A program made the position numbers and the translations under genes. This document shows, piece after piece, positions 29,965 to 35,489 of a DNA stretch of 35,489 bases; the first letter of the stretch is position 1, and the number at the start of each line of letters is the position of its first letter. The stretch comes from an uncultured Roseburia sp. (GTDB lineage: Bacteria > Bacillota > Clostridia > Lachnospirales > Lachnospiraceae). The stretch lies in NCBI GenBank assembly GCA_934358955.1, contig CAKRLC010000018.1:1-35489 (forward strand), given 5' to 3'. The notes under the pieces were generated by a model, which saw nothing but the letters and a program-made list of their open reading frames with translations, was not told the origin of the DNA and made no database searches.

Positions 29965-31485
29965 CTATTTCTGCTCCCTGTACTGCTTCGGTGTTACACC
30001 ATAATAATTTTTAAACAGTTTATTAAAATATGGCTGGTTTGTGTAGCCACAGGCTTTTCCGATATCTACGATCTTCCAGTTGCTCTCCTCTAACAGTTCT
30101 TTCGCTTTTTTCATCCGGTAGTCTGTCAGATATTTCACAAGATTGCTTCCCGTTTCTTTTTTGAAAATAAAGCTGACATAAGAAGCCGTCAGGCAGACTT
30201 TCTCTGCGATCTCTTCCAGCCCGATATCGTACATATATTCATTTTTAATGACTTTTTTAATTTCCGATACCGTAAGACTCATATCCGGCAGATTCTGTTG
30301 CTGCGATGCTGTGATCTCACGGATCACTTTCGATACCACTTCCCCAACTTTCTGCAGATCGTTGCTGTTCATAATATCATCTGCTGTCTGCATGATCATA
30401 CTCTCGTTATAAATTCCATATTTCTGATAAATTGCTTTGATAATGTCAAGGATCAGATATTTGGCATAAAAAGCACTGGATGATTTCTCATTTTCCAGGC
30501 GCTTCAAATAAACAAGCATCTGTTCTTCCACCGCTGGCATGTTTTCATCCTCAATACTTCGGAAAATACTGTCCTTCATCTGCATCGTCTCTTCCAGCGT
30601 TCCCGTATCTCTTGCTGCCTTCTGCGCAATGTAGATCACTCCTGAAAAATAGCTGAACGTATCCTTTCGAACCTCCTCCATCTCCCTTACATGATTCTTA
30701 AATTCCTTCATCCCATAAAAAACAGTGCCTACAATAATCGATGGCATTTCCGCCTTTGCTTCTAAAAGATCTGCGTAAACCAGCCGGATCGCATTTTCTA
30801 CCTTTCGTTCTTCAATAGGATCGCTGCTGTAGATCATAAGACAGATCTGGTTCGGGTAAAAATCAATCTGCTCATATTTTAATTTGATATCTCTTTTTAA
30901 AATTTTTTCCAGTTCCGCTTCGCGAAGCTCAAAAAAATTATTTCTTGTTTCAATACTCACAAAACTTATATATTTATTTTCCAGATTGATCTGATATTCT
31001 TTTAACTTTTCAACCAGTTCTGTTTCAGAATCTTTTGAATTAAACAATCGGTTTAAAAGAAGCTTTTTATCTGCTACCAGTAAATTTTCCTTCTGTTCTT
31101 TCCATTGTTTTTTCTCATTGCAAAGAGAGAGCACATGCTCCATTACCTGTTTGAACTCGTCCACTTCGATCGGCTTTAGCAGATAATTCACCGCATTCAC
31201 TTCACATGCTTTCTTCGCATAATCAAACTCACTATATGCACTGAATATAATAATAACGACATCTGGACGGTTTTCCCTTGCATACTTCGCCAACTCAAGC
31301 CCATCCATATAAGGCATTTTCACATCTGTCAGCAGAATGTCCACATCCTGGTGCTTTTGCATATATTCCATTGCCAGCTTTCCATTCGATGCTTCTGCGA
31401 CTTCCATTTCAAAGTGGAATTTATCCATTAAAAACCGGATTCCTTCCCGCTCTGTTCTTTCATCATCTACTAATAATATTTTCAT
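29965..31485 (-). CDS. YesN-type response regulator, AraC family
   Basis: This 506-residue protein has an N-terminal receiver domain (1-120): the acidic pair V-D-D at 6-8, phosphorylated D54 in LLTDVKMP, and K in YLLKPIE. A long middle linker or sensor region of about 270 residues follows, then two AraC-type helix-turn-helices at the C-terminus (about 400-503; I-A-E-K-V-C-L-T-A-S-Y-V-S, YLTDYRMKKAKELL, G-Y-T-N-Q-P-Y-F-N-K-L-F-K). It should activate the sugar locus when phosphorylated by the YesM-type kinase encoded next. Matching direct repeats lie upstream of the binding-protein gene at 28132-28166. GGGGAAAG precedes the ATG. Confidence 0.94.
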   Translation of the reverse strand: MKILLVDDERTEREGIRFLMDKFHFEMEVAEASNGKLAMEYMQKHQDVDILLTDVKMPYMDGLELAKYARENRPDVVIIIFSAYSEFDYAKKACEVNAVNYLLKPIEVDEFKQVMEHVLSLCNEKKQWKEQKENLLVADKKLLLNRLFNSKDSETELVEKLKEYQINLENKYISFVSIETRNNFFELREAELEKILKRDIKLKYEQIDFYPNQICLMIYSSDPIEERKVENAIRLVYADLLEAKAEMPSIIVGTVFYGMKEFKNHVREMEEVRKDTFSYFSGVIYIAQKAARDTGTLEETMQMKDSIFRSIEDENMPAVEEQMLVYLKRLENEKSSSAFYAKYLILDIIKAIYQKYGIYNESMIMQTADDIMNSNDLQKVGEVVSKVIREITASQQQNLPDMSLTVSEIKKVIKNEYMYDIGLEEIAEKVCLTASYVSFIFKKETGSNLVKYLTDYRMKKAKELLEESNWKIVDIGKACGYTNQPYFNKLFKNYYGVTPKQYREQK

Positions 31486-31557
31486 AAGTCACACTTTCCC
31501 CATGTTACCCTTCCACGGTATGCAGCTTCTTCTCAATTGGTACACTATTTCTATTTT

Positions 31558-31584
31558 ATTATACAAAGCGGCGGATTTTTCCAA
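31558..31584 (-). promoter_or_regulatory. Candidate promoter of the two-component genes
   Basis: A perfect leftward TATAAT (31563-31558) lies about 73 nt before the response-regulator start. The best -35-like sequence is TTGGAA (31584-31579) at a short 15-nt spacing, so the promoter may be weak or need an activator. Confidence 0.4.
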
Positions 31585-31701
31585 CATAATACATTTTTTT
31601 GATTTCTTGCAATTATTCGTTACTGCTCACTCTTGATTCACTTTCTTATGCAGCAAAACAGCTAGTGTTTTACTGCTTAGTAAACAGTAACAATTATTTT
31701 T

Positions 31702-32508
31702 TCAGAACAAATATGCATACTTCCCCATCTGATAAAAAATGATTTTTTCAACTCTCTGTCTGATTTCTACCGGATATTCTCCGGCTTTCTCCAAATAATT
31801 TCTGACATCCTGTTTTGTAAACGTGAAGTGTACATTACAACCATATACCTTTTCTGATGCATCCAGCTGCTCTTCAAAATCAGTGCTGACTGTTTTAGCT
31901 TTTACTTCCTTCATAAGAGTATAAACGTCCTCTTCGAGCGGATAATCCATCGTTGTATCTGACAGTAATCCTGCTCCATTATCGAAAATAGGACAATATG
32001 CAAATTTTCCTGCTCCATTCATCAAAACAGCAATATTATGCGTATGTCTGTCCTCATTCAGAAAAAAAGCATCTACCGTAAGAAGTTTATTCATATAAAT
32101 TCCAAAATCCCGCAATCCTGTCAATCGTTCTACATTCTCCACAAGAAAAATCAATCTGTTTTCCACATTTTCTATACGCCAAAGCATACTGTTTAAACTT
32201 ACATTCTGAACTGTTTTAAATAATCGTTCCAAAGTAACAATCTGCCAGTCATCCTTCAAAAATGTCTTGCTTTTCGCTCCATTATATAAATTTCTTTTAT
32301 ACTGAATCTGTTCTGTATCATAAATAACATACTCATTTTTCTGCAAAGTACTTTTCTGCAACAAATACGAGATGATATACTCTGCCAAACCTTCATATCC
32401 TGTATAATCAGCTTTATACCAAATTCCGCCATTTTCCCATTTTAGCTGATTTCCCTTTGAGGACTGTCTTTCATTTGTTCTGATATTTTGCTCAAACAAT
32501 TCTACCAT
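31702..32508 (-). CDS. HipA-like Ser/Thr kinase lacking the N-terminal subdomain
   Basis: This 268-residue protein has the HipA kinase core. It starts with SSKGNQLKWENGGIWYKADYTG, resembling the HipA S-x-G-x-Q-P-K motif, the ATP-binding lysine and the following acidic helix E-G-L-A-E-Y. The catalytic loop is LNEDRHTHNIAVL (Asp-Arg-His-x-x-Asn) near residue 150, and the metal motif IFDNGAG sits near 178. HipA toxins phosphorylate translation factors or tRNA synthetases. It is shorter than HipA (about 440) because the N-terminal subdomain is absent; a candidate replacement lies in the C-terminus of the XRE protein encoded 19 nt upstream. Some database entries call such proteins excisionase, which the motifs do not support. 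The target is unknown. Confidence 0.75.
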   Translation of the reverse strand: MVELFEQNIRTNERQSSKGNQLKWENGGIWYKADYTGYEGLAEYIISYLLQKSTLQKNEYVIYDTEQIQYKRNLYNGAKSKTFLKDDWQIVTLERLFKTVQNVSLNSMLWRIENVENRLIFLVENVERLTGLRDFGIYMNKLLTVDAFFLNEDRHTHNIAVLMNGAGKFAYCPIFDNGAGLLSDTTMDYPLEEDVYTLMKEVKAKTVSTDFEEQLDASEKVYGCNVHFTFTKQDVRNYLEKAGEYPVEIRQRVEKIIFYQMGKYAYLF

Positions 32509-32527
32509 ATCAGTTTTCTTCTCCTTC

Positions 32528-33076
32528 TCACTTTTCTATAAAAATCCAAAAATCATCCTCTGCCATTCTCCCCTCTGTTTTTTGTATAATAAGATATGGA
32601 TCATAAAAAGGGATATTCAGATCTTTTAAAACCAGTTTTAGTTTATCTCGTGTCTCTGGAAAACAACGTGATTTTAAAAACTCCTGATAAGCTGTATAAT
32701 CAGGTGTCAAATTACTTCCAAATGCCTGAAACATTATATTTTCCGTATAATTTTTGATTTTTACAAGCTGCCTCACTTCATCAACATCAATTAACGTGCA
32801 CTTTCTATTCTTATACATGTACCACATACGGATTGGAAAAACTTTCTCCGGTACTTCCAGTTTTTTAATGTATTCCGGATACTCCTCTAACATTCTTACA
32901 AGTAATGTGACAGGCCCTTTCACAATTCCTTCCTCCCGCTCCCATCGCTCTACCGTTGCCTTCGAACATCCCATCAATTTTGAGAATTCTTTCTGTGTAA
33001 GTTCCAACTTTTTACGTATATTTCTAATTTCCTCTCCTGTAATAAATTCATTCTCCACAAATTTTTTTTCGCCCAT
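32528..33076 (-). CDS. XRE regulator fused to a HipA N-domain-like region, putative antitoxin
   Basis: This 182-residue protein has an XRE helix-turn-helix at residues 12-70 (IRNIRKKLELTQKEFSKLMG, SKATVERWEREEG). A 100-residue C-terminal domain ends CFPETRDKLKLVLKDLNIPF, then a G-R-M-A-E-D-D-F-W-I-F motif. The TR-x8-L...D-x-(F/Y)-W-I pattern recalls the N-terminal domain that precedes the kinase core in clostridial HipA-like proteins. The gene sits directly before the kinase gene, so this may be a HipB/HipS fusion: repressor plus the subdomain that controls the kinase, as in tripartite HipBST. This is inference from motif memory. Ribosome site: the sequence before the ATG (AGACAGAATG) is weak. 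Nested palindromes upstream may be its operator. Confidence 0.65.
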   Translation of the reverse strand: MGEKKFVENEFITGEEIRNIRKKLELTQKEFSKLMGCSKATVERWEREEGIVKGPVTLLVRMLEEYPEYIKKLEVPEKVFPIRMWYMYKNRKCTLIDVDEVRQLVKIKNYTENIMFQAFGSNLTPDYTAYQEFLKSRCFPETRDKLKLVLKDLNIPFYDPYLIIQKTEGRMAEDDFWIFIEK

Positions 33077-33144
33077 TCTGTCTCATCTCCACACACTTAC
33101 TCTTTTTCTATAATTTATCACATTTATTTGCATACGTAAATTAA

Positions 33145-33199
33145 AAAGTCGTCAAAATAACGACTTTTATTGCTTAAAAGTCCTCATTTTGACGACTTT
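33145..33199. terminator. surE terminator/nested palindrome upstream of the XRE-kinase genes
   Basis: Perfect 14-bp outer arms (33145-33158 and 33186-33199) enclose a second 7-bp pair (33162-33168 with 33176-33182). Leftward the outer stem is followed by UUUUU, so it terminates surE. The left half is itself a palindrome, AAAAGTCGT-N7-ACGACTTTT (33144-33168), and the right half repeats AAAGTC/GACTTT. The double dyad, about 70-130 nt before the XRE start, could also be an operator. Confidence 0.8.
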
Positions 33200-33210
33200 C
33201 ATAAAAATAT

Positions 33211-33927
33211 TTACTCACGAAGATTATTCACTCTTCCAACTGAAATATAGCCATCTACAAGTGCCCGGAAATCTGACTCTTCTGGCGCCTCTTCATTATA
33301 ATTTCCATTTACGATCAACCGGATCCTGCCATTTTCCAGTTCTTCTTCCAGATATTCGTCAATAAAAAAACCGCAGTCTGCGATTTTTCTGTTATATAAA
33401 ATTCCCTGCAGCTCTTCTAATCTGCATTGTGGGAAATTCACATTCCAGATCTGATTATGTGCTAACGGTTGCTCCATCAGCTCTCCCATCATCTGATCTA
33501 AATAAGTGTCTGTTACTTCATGGCATTCTGACGCTCCTTCCGAAAAAGCGATCGCCGGAATTCCGACACAGGCTGCCTCTAGCGCGGAACCTACTGTTGC
33601 AGAATATTGAATATCGGTTCCACAGTTATATCCATAATTAATACCGGAAAAAACAAAATCCGGTTTTTCCTTCACAATATTCAAAATACCAAATCTTACA
33701 CAGTCCGCCGGTGTTCCGGTACTCGCATAAGCATGTACTCCTTCTATCGGGAACTCCACCGGAAAGAACTCGATCGGCTCATGCAGTGTGATCCGGTGTG
33801 ACATGGCGCTGCGCTGTCCATCCGGTGCAACTACCCAGACCTCCCCGTATTTTTTTGCTGCCTGCGCAAGACGGAGCAGACCGTCTGATGTAATACCATC
33901 ATCATTTGTGATCAATATTTTTCTCAT
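33211..33927 (-). CDS. surE: 5'/3'-nucleotidase SurE
   Basis: This 238-residue nucleotidase releases phosphate from nucleoside monophosphates (broad specificity, sometimes short polyphosphate) with a divalent metal in the cytoplasm. The signature is ILITNDDGITSDGL at the N-terminus (metal-binding D9-D10), VVAPDGQRSAMSHRIT, TGTPADCVRFGI and FSGINYGYNCGTDIQYSATVGSALEA (metal Asn in the S-G-I-N motif). Length is slightly below the usual 250. It appears monocistronic and ends in the nested palindrome. The start lies only 26 nt from palindromic element copy B, so its promoter must lie within or beyond that element. A link to the NAD genes in the window is possible but not shown. Confidence 0.94.
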   Translation of the reverse strand: MRKILITNDDGITSDGLLRLAQAAKKYGEVWVVAPDGQRSAMSHRITLHEPIEFFPVEFPIEGVHAYASTGTPADCVRFGILNIVKEKPDFVFSGINYGYNCGTDIQYSATVGSALEAACVGIPAIAFSEGASECHEVTDTYLDQMMGELMEQPLAHNQIWNVNFPQCRLEELQGILYNRKIADCGFFIDEYLEEELENGRIRLIVNGNYNEEAPEESDFRALVDGYISVGRVNNLRE

Positions 33928-33952
33928 ACTATATTCCTTTCCGTGTCTGTAG

Positions 33953-34185
33953 ATTCTGGTGTCAAAAAATCTGCATTTTCGTTTATGGAGTCAAATTGAA
34001 CAAAAGAAATATTTCAAGTTTCATTGTGCAAACATTCCGATAAGCCTCTGAAAGCGTAAAGCGTGTTCAGCAGAGGCTTCCACGCTTCATGAGTCTTATC
34101 TCCATTGCACAAAGAGAAACTTGAAATATTTCTTTTGTTCAATTTACTAAAAAAGGTTATGGAGCAGATTTTTTGATACCCGAAT
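33953..34185 (+). repeat. 233-nt palindromic element, copy B
   Basis: Same length, orientation and core as copy A (16465-16697). Outer arms 33953-33974 and 34164-34185 pair with three mismatches. A perfect 30-bp stem pairs 33993-34022 with 34116-34145. Inner pairs are TTGTGCAA/TTGCACAA (34024-34031, 34105-34112), GATAAG/CTTATC and GCCTCTG/CAGAGGC; AAGCGTG (34059-34065) can pair with CACGCTT (34081-34087), crossing the last stem as a pseudoknot. No protein is encoded. It lies directly upstream of surE and points away from it. Confidence 0.85.
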
Positions 34186-34309
34186 CCTCTGTATATAGTA
34201 TTATTATATGTTCTTAGCACAGCATACCGCAAGTATTTTACAGAGAATAACGATAACTAATACAGCGTTTATCGGATTACCTGAAAGCGGTCGAATGAAC
34301 AATAAATAA

Positions 34310-34338
34310 TTGCATCTTCTCCCCGATTCTGATAGAAT
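34310..34338 (+). promoter_or_regulatory. Promoter of the small membrane-protein genes
   Basis: TTGCAT (34310-34315), 17 nt and TAGAAT (34333-34338), about 54 nt before the first gene of the cluster, which has its own AAAAGGAGGG ribosome site. Confidence 0.65.
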
Positions 34339-34391
34339 AGTTGGCAAATGGATTTTTAACTATCGTATCAGAAAAGGAGGGATCGGATCTT

Positions 34392-34811
34392 ATGAAAAAA
34401 CAGAATAAAAAATCTGTCTTTTTATTTTTCATAATGCTGATGCTTCTGCTTGGAATATGTACTGAAAATGTTCAGACAGATTCCTCTTTGATGTACGGTA
34501 TCATACACAATACGGACAATGTGCTTACTGCTTCTTCTGACAACGTTATTGCAGAGGCAGCTTTTTCTGAATCCAAAACAGGCACACTCTCTACCGGCAG
34601 TTTTTTCCGTCAGGAATCCTCACGGATCAATAACCGGCTTGTCCGCGTCCGTTCCATTTTCTTTTTACTGGCAGAGCTTCTTCTGTCAGCGATTCCCGTA
34701 TTTTTTACCTGCTTTTTGCTTCGGCAAAGCCATCTGGTTTTATGCAGGGATGTCATCGTGGAATATCTCCACCGTAAGGATGGCAAGAAAAACTGTTATT
34801 TCTTATTGTAA
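34392..34811 (+). CDS. Small two-helix membrane protein of unknown function
   Basis: The 139-residue product starts with a basic N-terminus and a hydrophobic helix (residues 9-22, signal peptide or anchor). An extracytoplasmic segment of about 60 polar residues is rich in Ser/Thr/Asp/Asn, a second helix spans about 88-110 (FFLLAELLLSAIPVFFTCFLL), and a basic cytoplasmic tail follows (VIVEYLHRKDGKKNC). I chose ATG 34392 because AAAAGGAGGG lies about 10 nt upstream; the frame is open for 17 codons before it without a ribosome site. No domain is recognised; proteins with a similar tail (I-x-Y-I-H-x-x-D-G-K) occur in Lachnospiraceae, from memory. It heads a rightward group with two even smaller membrane proteins. 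Confidence 0.65.
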   Translation: MKKQNKKSVFLFFIMLMLLLGICTENVQTDSSLMYGIIHNTDNVLTASSDNVIAEAAFSESKTGTLSTGSFFRQESSRINNRLVRVRSIFFLLAELLLSAIPVFFTCFLLRQSHLVLCRDVIVEYLHRKDGKKNCYFLL

Positions 34812-34913
34812 TGTTTCAGATTTTCATTGCTGTTGCATGATCTGTTACAGATTTTCTATCTGTCGGGCAGAGATAACAATCTCTTTCTGAAATATTACGT
34901 CGATTTTCATGTT

Positions 34914-34938
34914 AAGCCGCCAAATTTACAAGCGGTTT
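34914..34938 (+). terminator. Weak terminator or attenuator hairpin
   Basis: AAGCCGC (34914-34920) pairs with GCGGTTT (34932-34938), including one G-U, around an 11-nt loop and is followed by CTTTG. It lies in the 171-nt gap between the 139-residue and 33-residue genes, which also contains small stems ACAGAT/ATCTGT and AGAGAT/ATCTCT. Confidence 0.4.
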
Positions 34939-34982
34939 CTTTGTGTACCCAATTTATGAAAAAAGAAAGGTATGGCGTTTTT

Positions 34983-35084
34983 ATGCTTGAACATATTTTA
35001 TTTGCAGTATTATTGGCTGCTGCAGTTGCTGCCGGCATTTTTGTCTGGTGGTTTGAAAATCATGACTCAAACGAAGAGAAATAA
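34983..35084 (+). CDS. 33-residue single-pass membrane peptide
   Basis: ATG 34983 to TAA encodes a 33-residue peptide: a single hydrophobic helix (ILFAVLLAAAVAAGIFVWWF, residues 4-23) and an acidic tail (ENHDSNEEK). GAAAGG lies about 11 nt upstream, and an in-frame ATG nine codons earlier (34956) is an alternative start. Size and layout recall accessory subunits of membrane complexes (KdpF-like or CydX-like in form, not in sequence). Neither partner is in the window. It lies between two other small membrane-protein genes. Confidence 0.55.
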   Translation: MLEHILFAVLLAAAVAAGIFVWWFENHDSNEEK

Positions 35085-35111
35085 CATTTAAAAGAAGGGA
35101 ATTATTATATT

Positions 35112-35255
35112 ATGAACATTGGATTAATTATATTTGCTATTTTTGGATCTATCGTTGGTTTACTTTCCACACTTTATATTGTAGTCGCTTTATTTGCGAT
35201 CCTCGGATATAAAATTTACCGGAAAGCTAAATTCCATACACCGCTTTACAACTAA
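35112..35255 (+). CDS. 47-residue membrane peptide
   Basis: ATG 35112 to TAA encodes 47 residues: one long or two short hydrophobic helices (MNIGLIIFAIFG, then STLYIVVALFAILGY) and a basic C-terminal tail (KIYRKAKFHTPLYN). A GAAGGGA ribosome site lies about 11 nt upstream, and the gap from the 33-residue gene is 27 nt. Codon usage and ribosome site support a real gene. No family is recognised. It is directly followed by a structured region ending in a strong terminator, so the cluster probably ends here. Confidence 0.55.
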   Translation: MNIGLIIFAIFGSIVGLLSTLYIVVALFAILGYKIYRKAKFHTPLYN

Positions 35256-35268
35256 AAATCACAATTGA

Positions 35269-35408
35269 CCGAGTTCTTTGAGCGAGGGATACTTCTTGTC
35301 CGAAGGGCAAGAAGGTGTAACTGAGAATGATTAGAACAATCGGGTTTTATTTTATCAACAAATTTCGCAAAGACAATAGAATTCCGTTCTGTAAATCATT
35401 CTATTGTC
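35269..35408 (+). ncRNA. Structured RNA candidate after the small membrane genes
   Basis: No convincing gene lies in 35256-35464. CCGA-GTTCT (35269-35277) pairs with AGAAC-AA-TCGG (35333-35343), enclosing a strong 10-bp hairpin CTTCTTGTCC/GGGCAAGAAG with a GAA loop (35292-35314). A second stem, GACAATAGAAT/ATTCTATTGTC (35372-35382 with 35398-35408), directly precedes a terminator. It could be a structured 3' UTR, a processed sRNA, or the leader of a gene outside the window. It does not match riboswitch classes I can recall (c-di-GMP, ydaO, M-box, TPP, THF, guanidine, fluoride). Confidence 0.45.
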
Positions 35409-35444
35409 AAAAAATGGGCTGCCACAACTGACAGCCCATTTTTT
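35409..35444. terminator. Strong intrinsic terminator
   Basis: AAAAAATGGGCTG (35409-35421) and CAGCCCATTTTTT (35432-35444) pair over 13 bp around a 10-nt loop, with T-runs in both directions. It ends the small-protein cluster and can also stop a leftward gene entering from the right edge. Confidence 0.9.
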
Positions 35445-35464
35445 TATTTCTGATATTTCATTTC

Positions 35465-35489
35465 TTATTTATTGCCCATTTCTTCCTTT
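35465..35489 (-). CDS. Possible 3' end of a leftward gene (partial)
   Basis: Read leftward, the last 25 bases give K-E-E-M-G-N-K and TAA (stop at 35467-35465), 20 nt before the bidirectional terminator. A convergent gene entering from the right would end exactly like this, but eight codons are too few to identify or confirm it. Confidence 0.25.

Noticed and set aside
35256..35319. In-frame continuation after the 47-residue gene (L-T-E-F-F-E-R-G)
   Set aside because: It is separated by a stop codon, has no start or ribosome site, and coincides with the stems of the RNA candidate.

Overview
This window looks like a chromosomal segment of an anaerobic gut-type Firmicute of the Lachnospiraceae (Roseburia/Agathobacter/Blautia-like; the genus is inference). 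The reasons are moderate-to-low GC, strong AGGAGG-type ribosome sites, a glycyl-radical pyruvate formate-lyase, a DUF6110 protein, a DUF5808/YtrA pair, a NiaR-type NAD regulator and a YesM/YesN two-component system beside a carbohydrate ABC transporter. I see no rRNA, tRNA, CRISPR array, transposase or phage gene.

Layout. 1-303: the 3' end of aspartate kinase (lysC) and what looks like a decayed mscL tail. 389-462: a helically phased array of CTTCAA repeats. 510-4017: a leftward operon of ADP-ribosylglycohydrolase, PfkB kinase and PnuC-type transporter, divergent from a HutC-type GntR regulator. It resembles E. coli yegTUVW with PnuC in place of the YegT transporter. 4097-7913: a DUF362 ferredoxin-like protein, then DUF6110 plus a P1B-like metal ATPase with a non-canonical SCA membrane motif. 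8167-11665: pflB-pflA behind a ZTP (pfl-motif) riboswitch that starts at the predicted transcription start. 11694-12984: a DUF3990/XRE toxin-antitoxin-like pair. 13117-16423: a YfcE-type phosphoesterase, a tRNA-dihydrouridine synthase, and a DUF5808 membrane protein with a YtrA-type GntR regulator. 16824-20615: divergent nadA and nadB-nadC-niaR, with a likely NiaR operator between them. 20674-31485: a leftward sugar-utilisation locus (YesN-type regulator, YesM-type kinase, lipoprotein binding protein, two permeases, PIG-L deacetylase, GH65 phosphorylase, HAD phosphatase). 31702-33076: an XRE protein plus a HipA-like kinase. 33211-33927: surE. 34310-35444: three small membrane-protein genes and a structured RNA candidate.

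Two 233-nt palindromic elements with a conserved core (16465-16697 and 33953-34185) share no coding content. Their long outer stems differ in sequence but stay paired, which suggests selection on structure or a mobile MITE-like element.

Several modules concern NAD or nucleotides: de novo NAD synthesis (nadABC/niaR), a PnuC-type uptake locus with an ADP-ribosylglycohydrolase, a predicted NAD-consuming ADP-ribosyltransferase-like toxin, and the SurE nucleotidase. The sugar locus is self-contained: sensing, import, a possible deacetylation, phosphorolysis and phosphate removal. Intrinsic hairpins between DUF6110 and the ATPase, pflB and pflA, and binding protein and permeases suggest that read-through sets gene dosage in each operon. 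All assignments come from reading the sequence; none was tested by database search.
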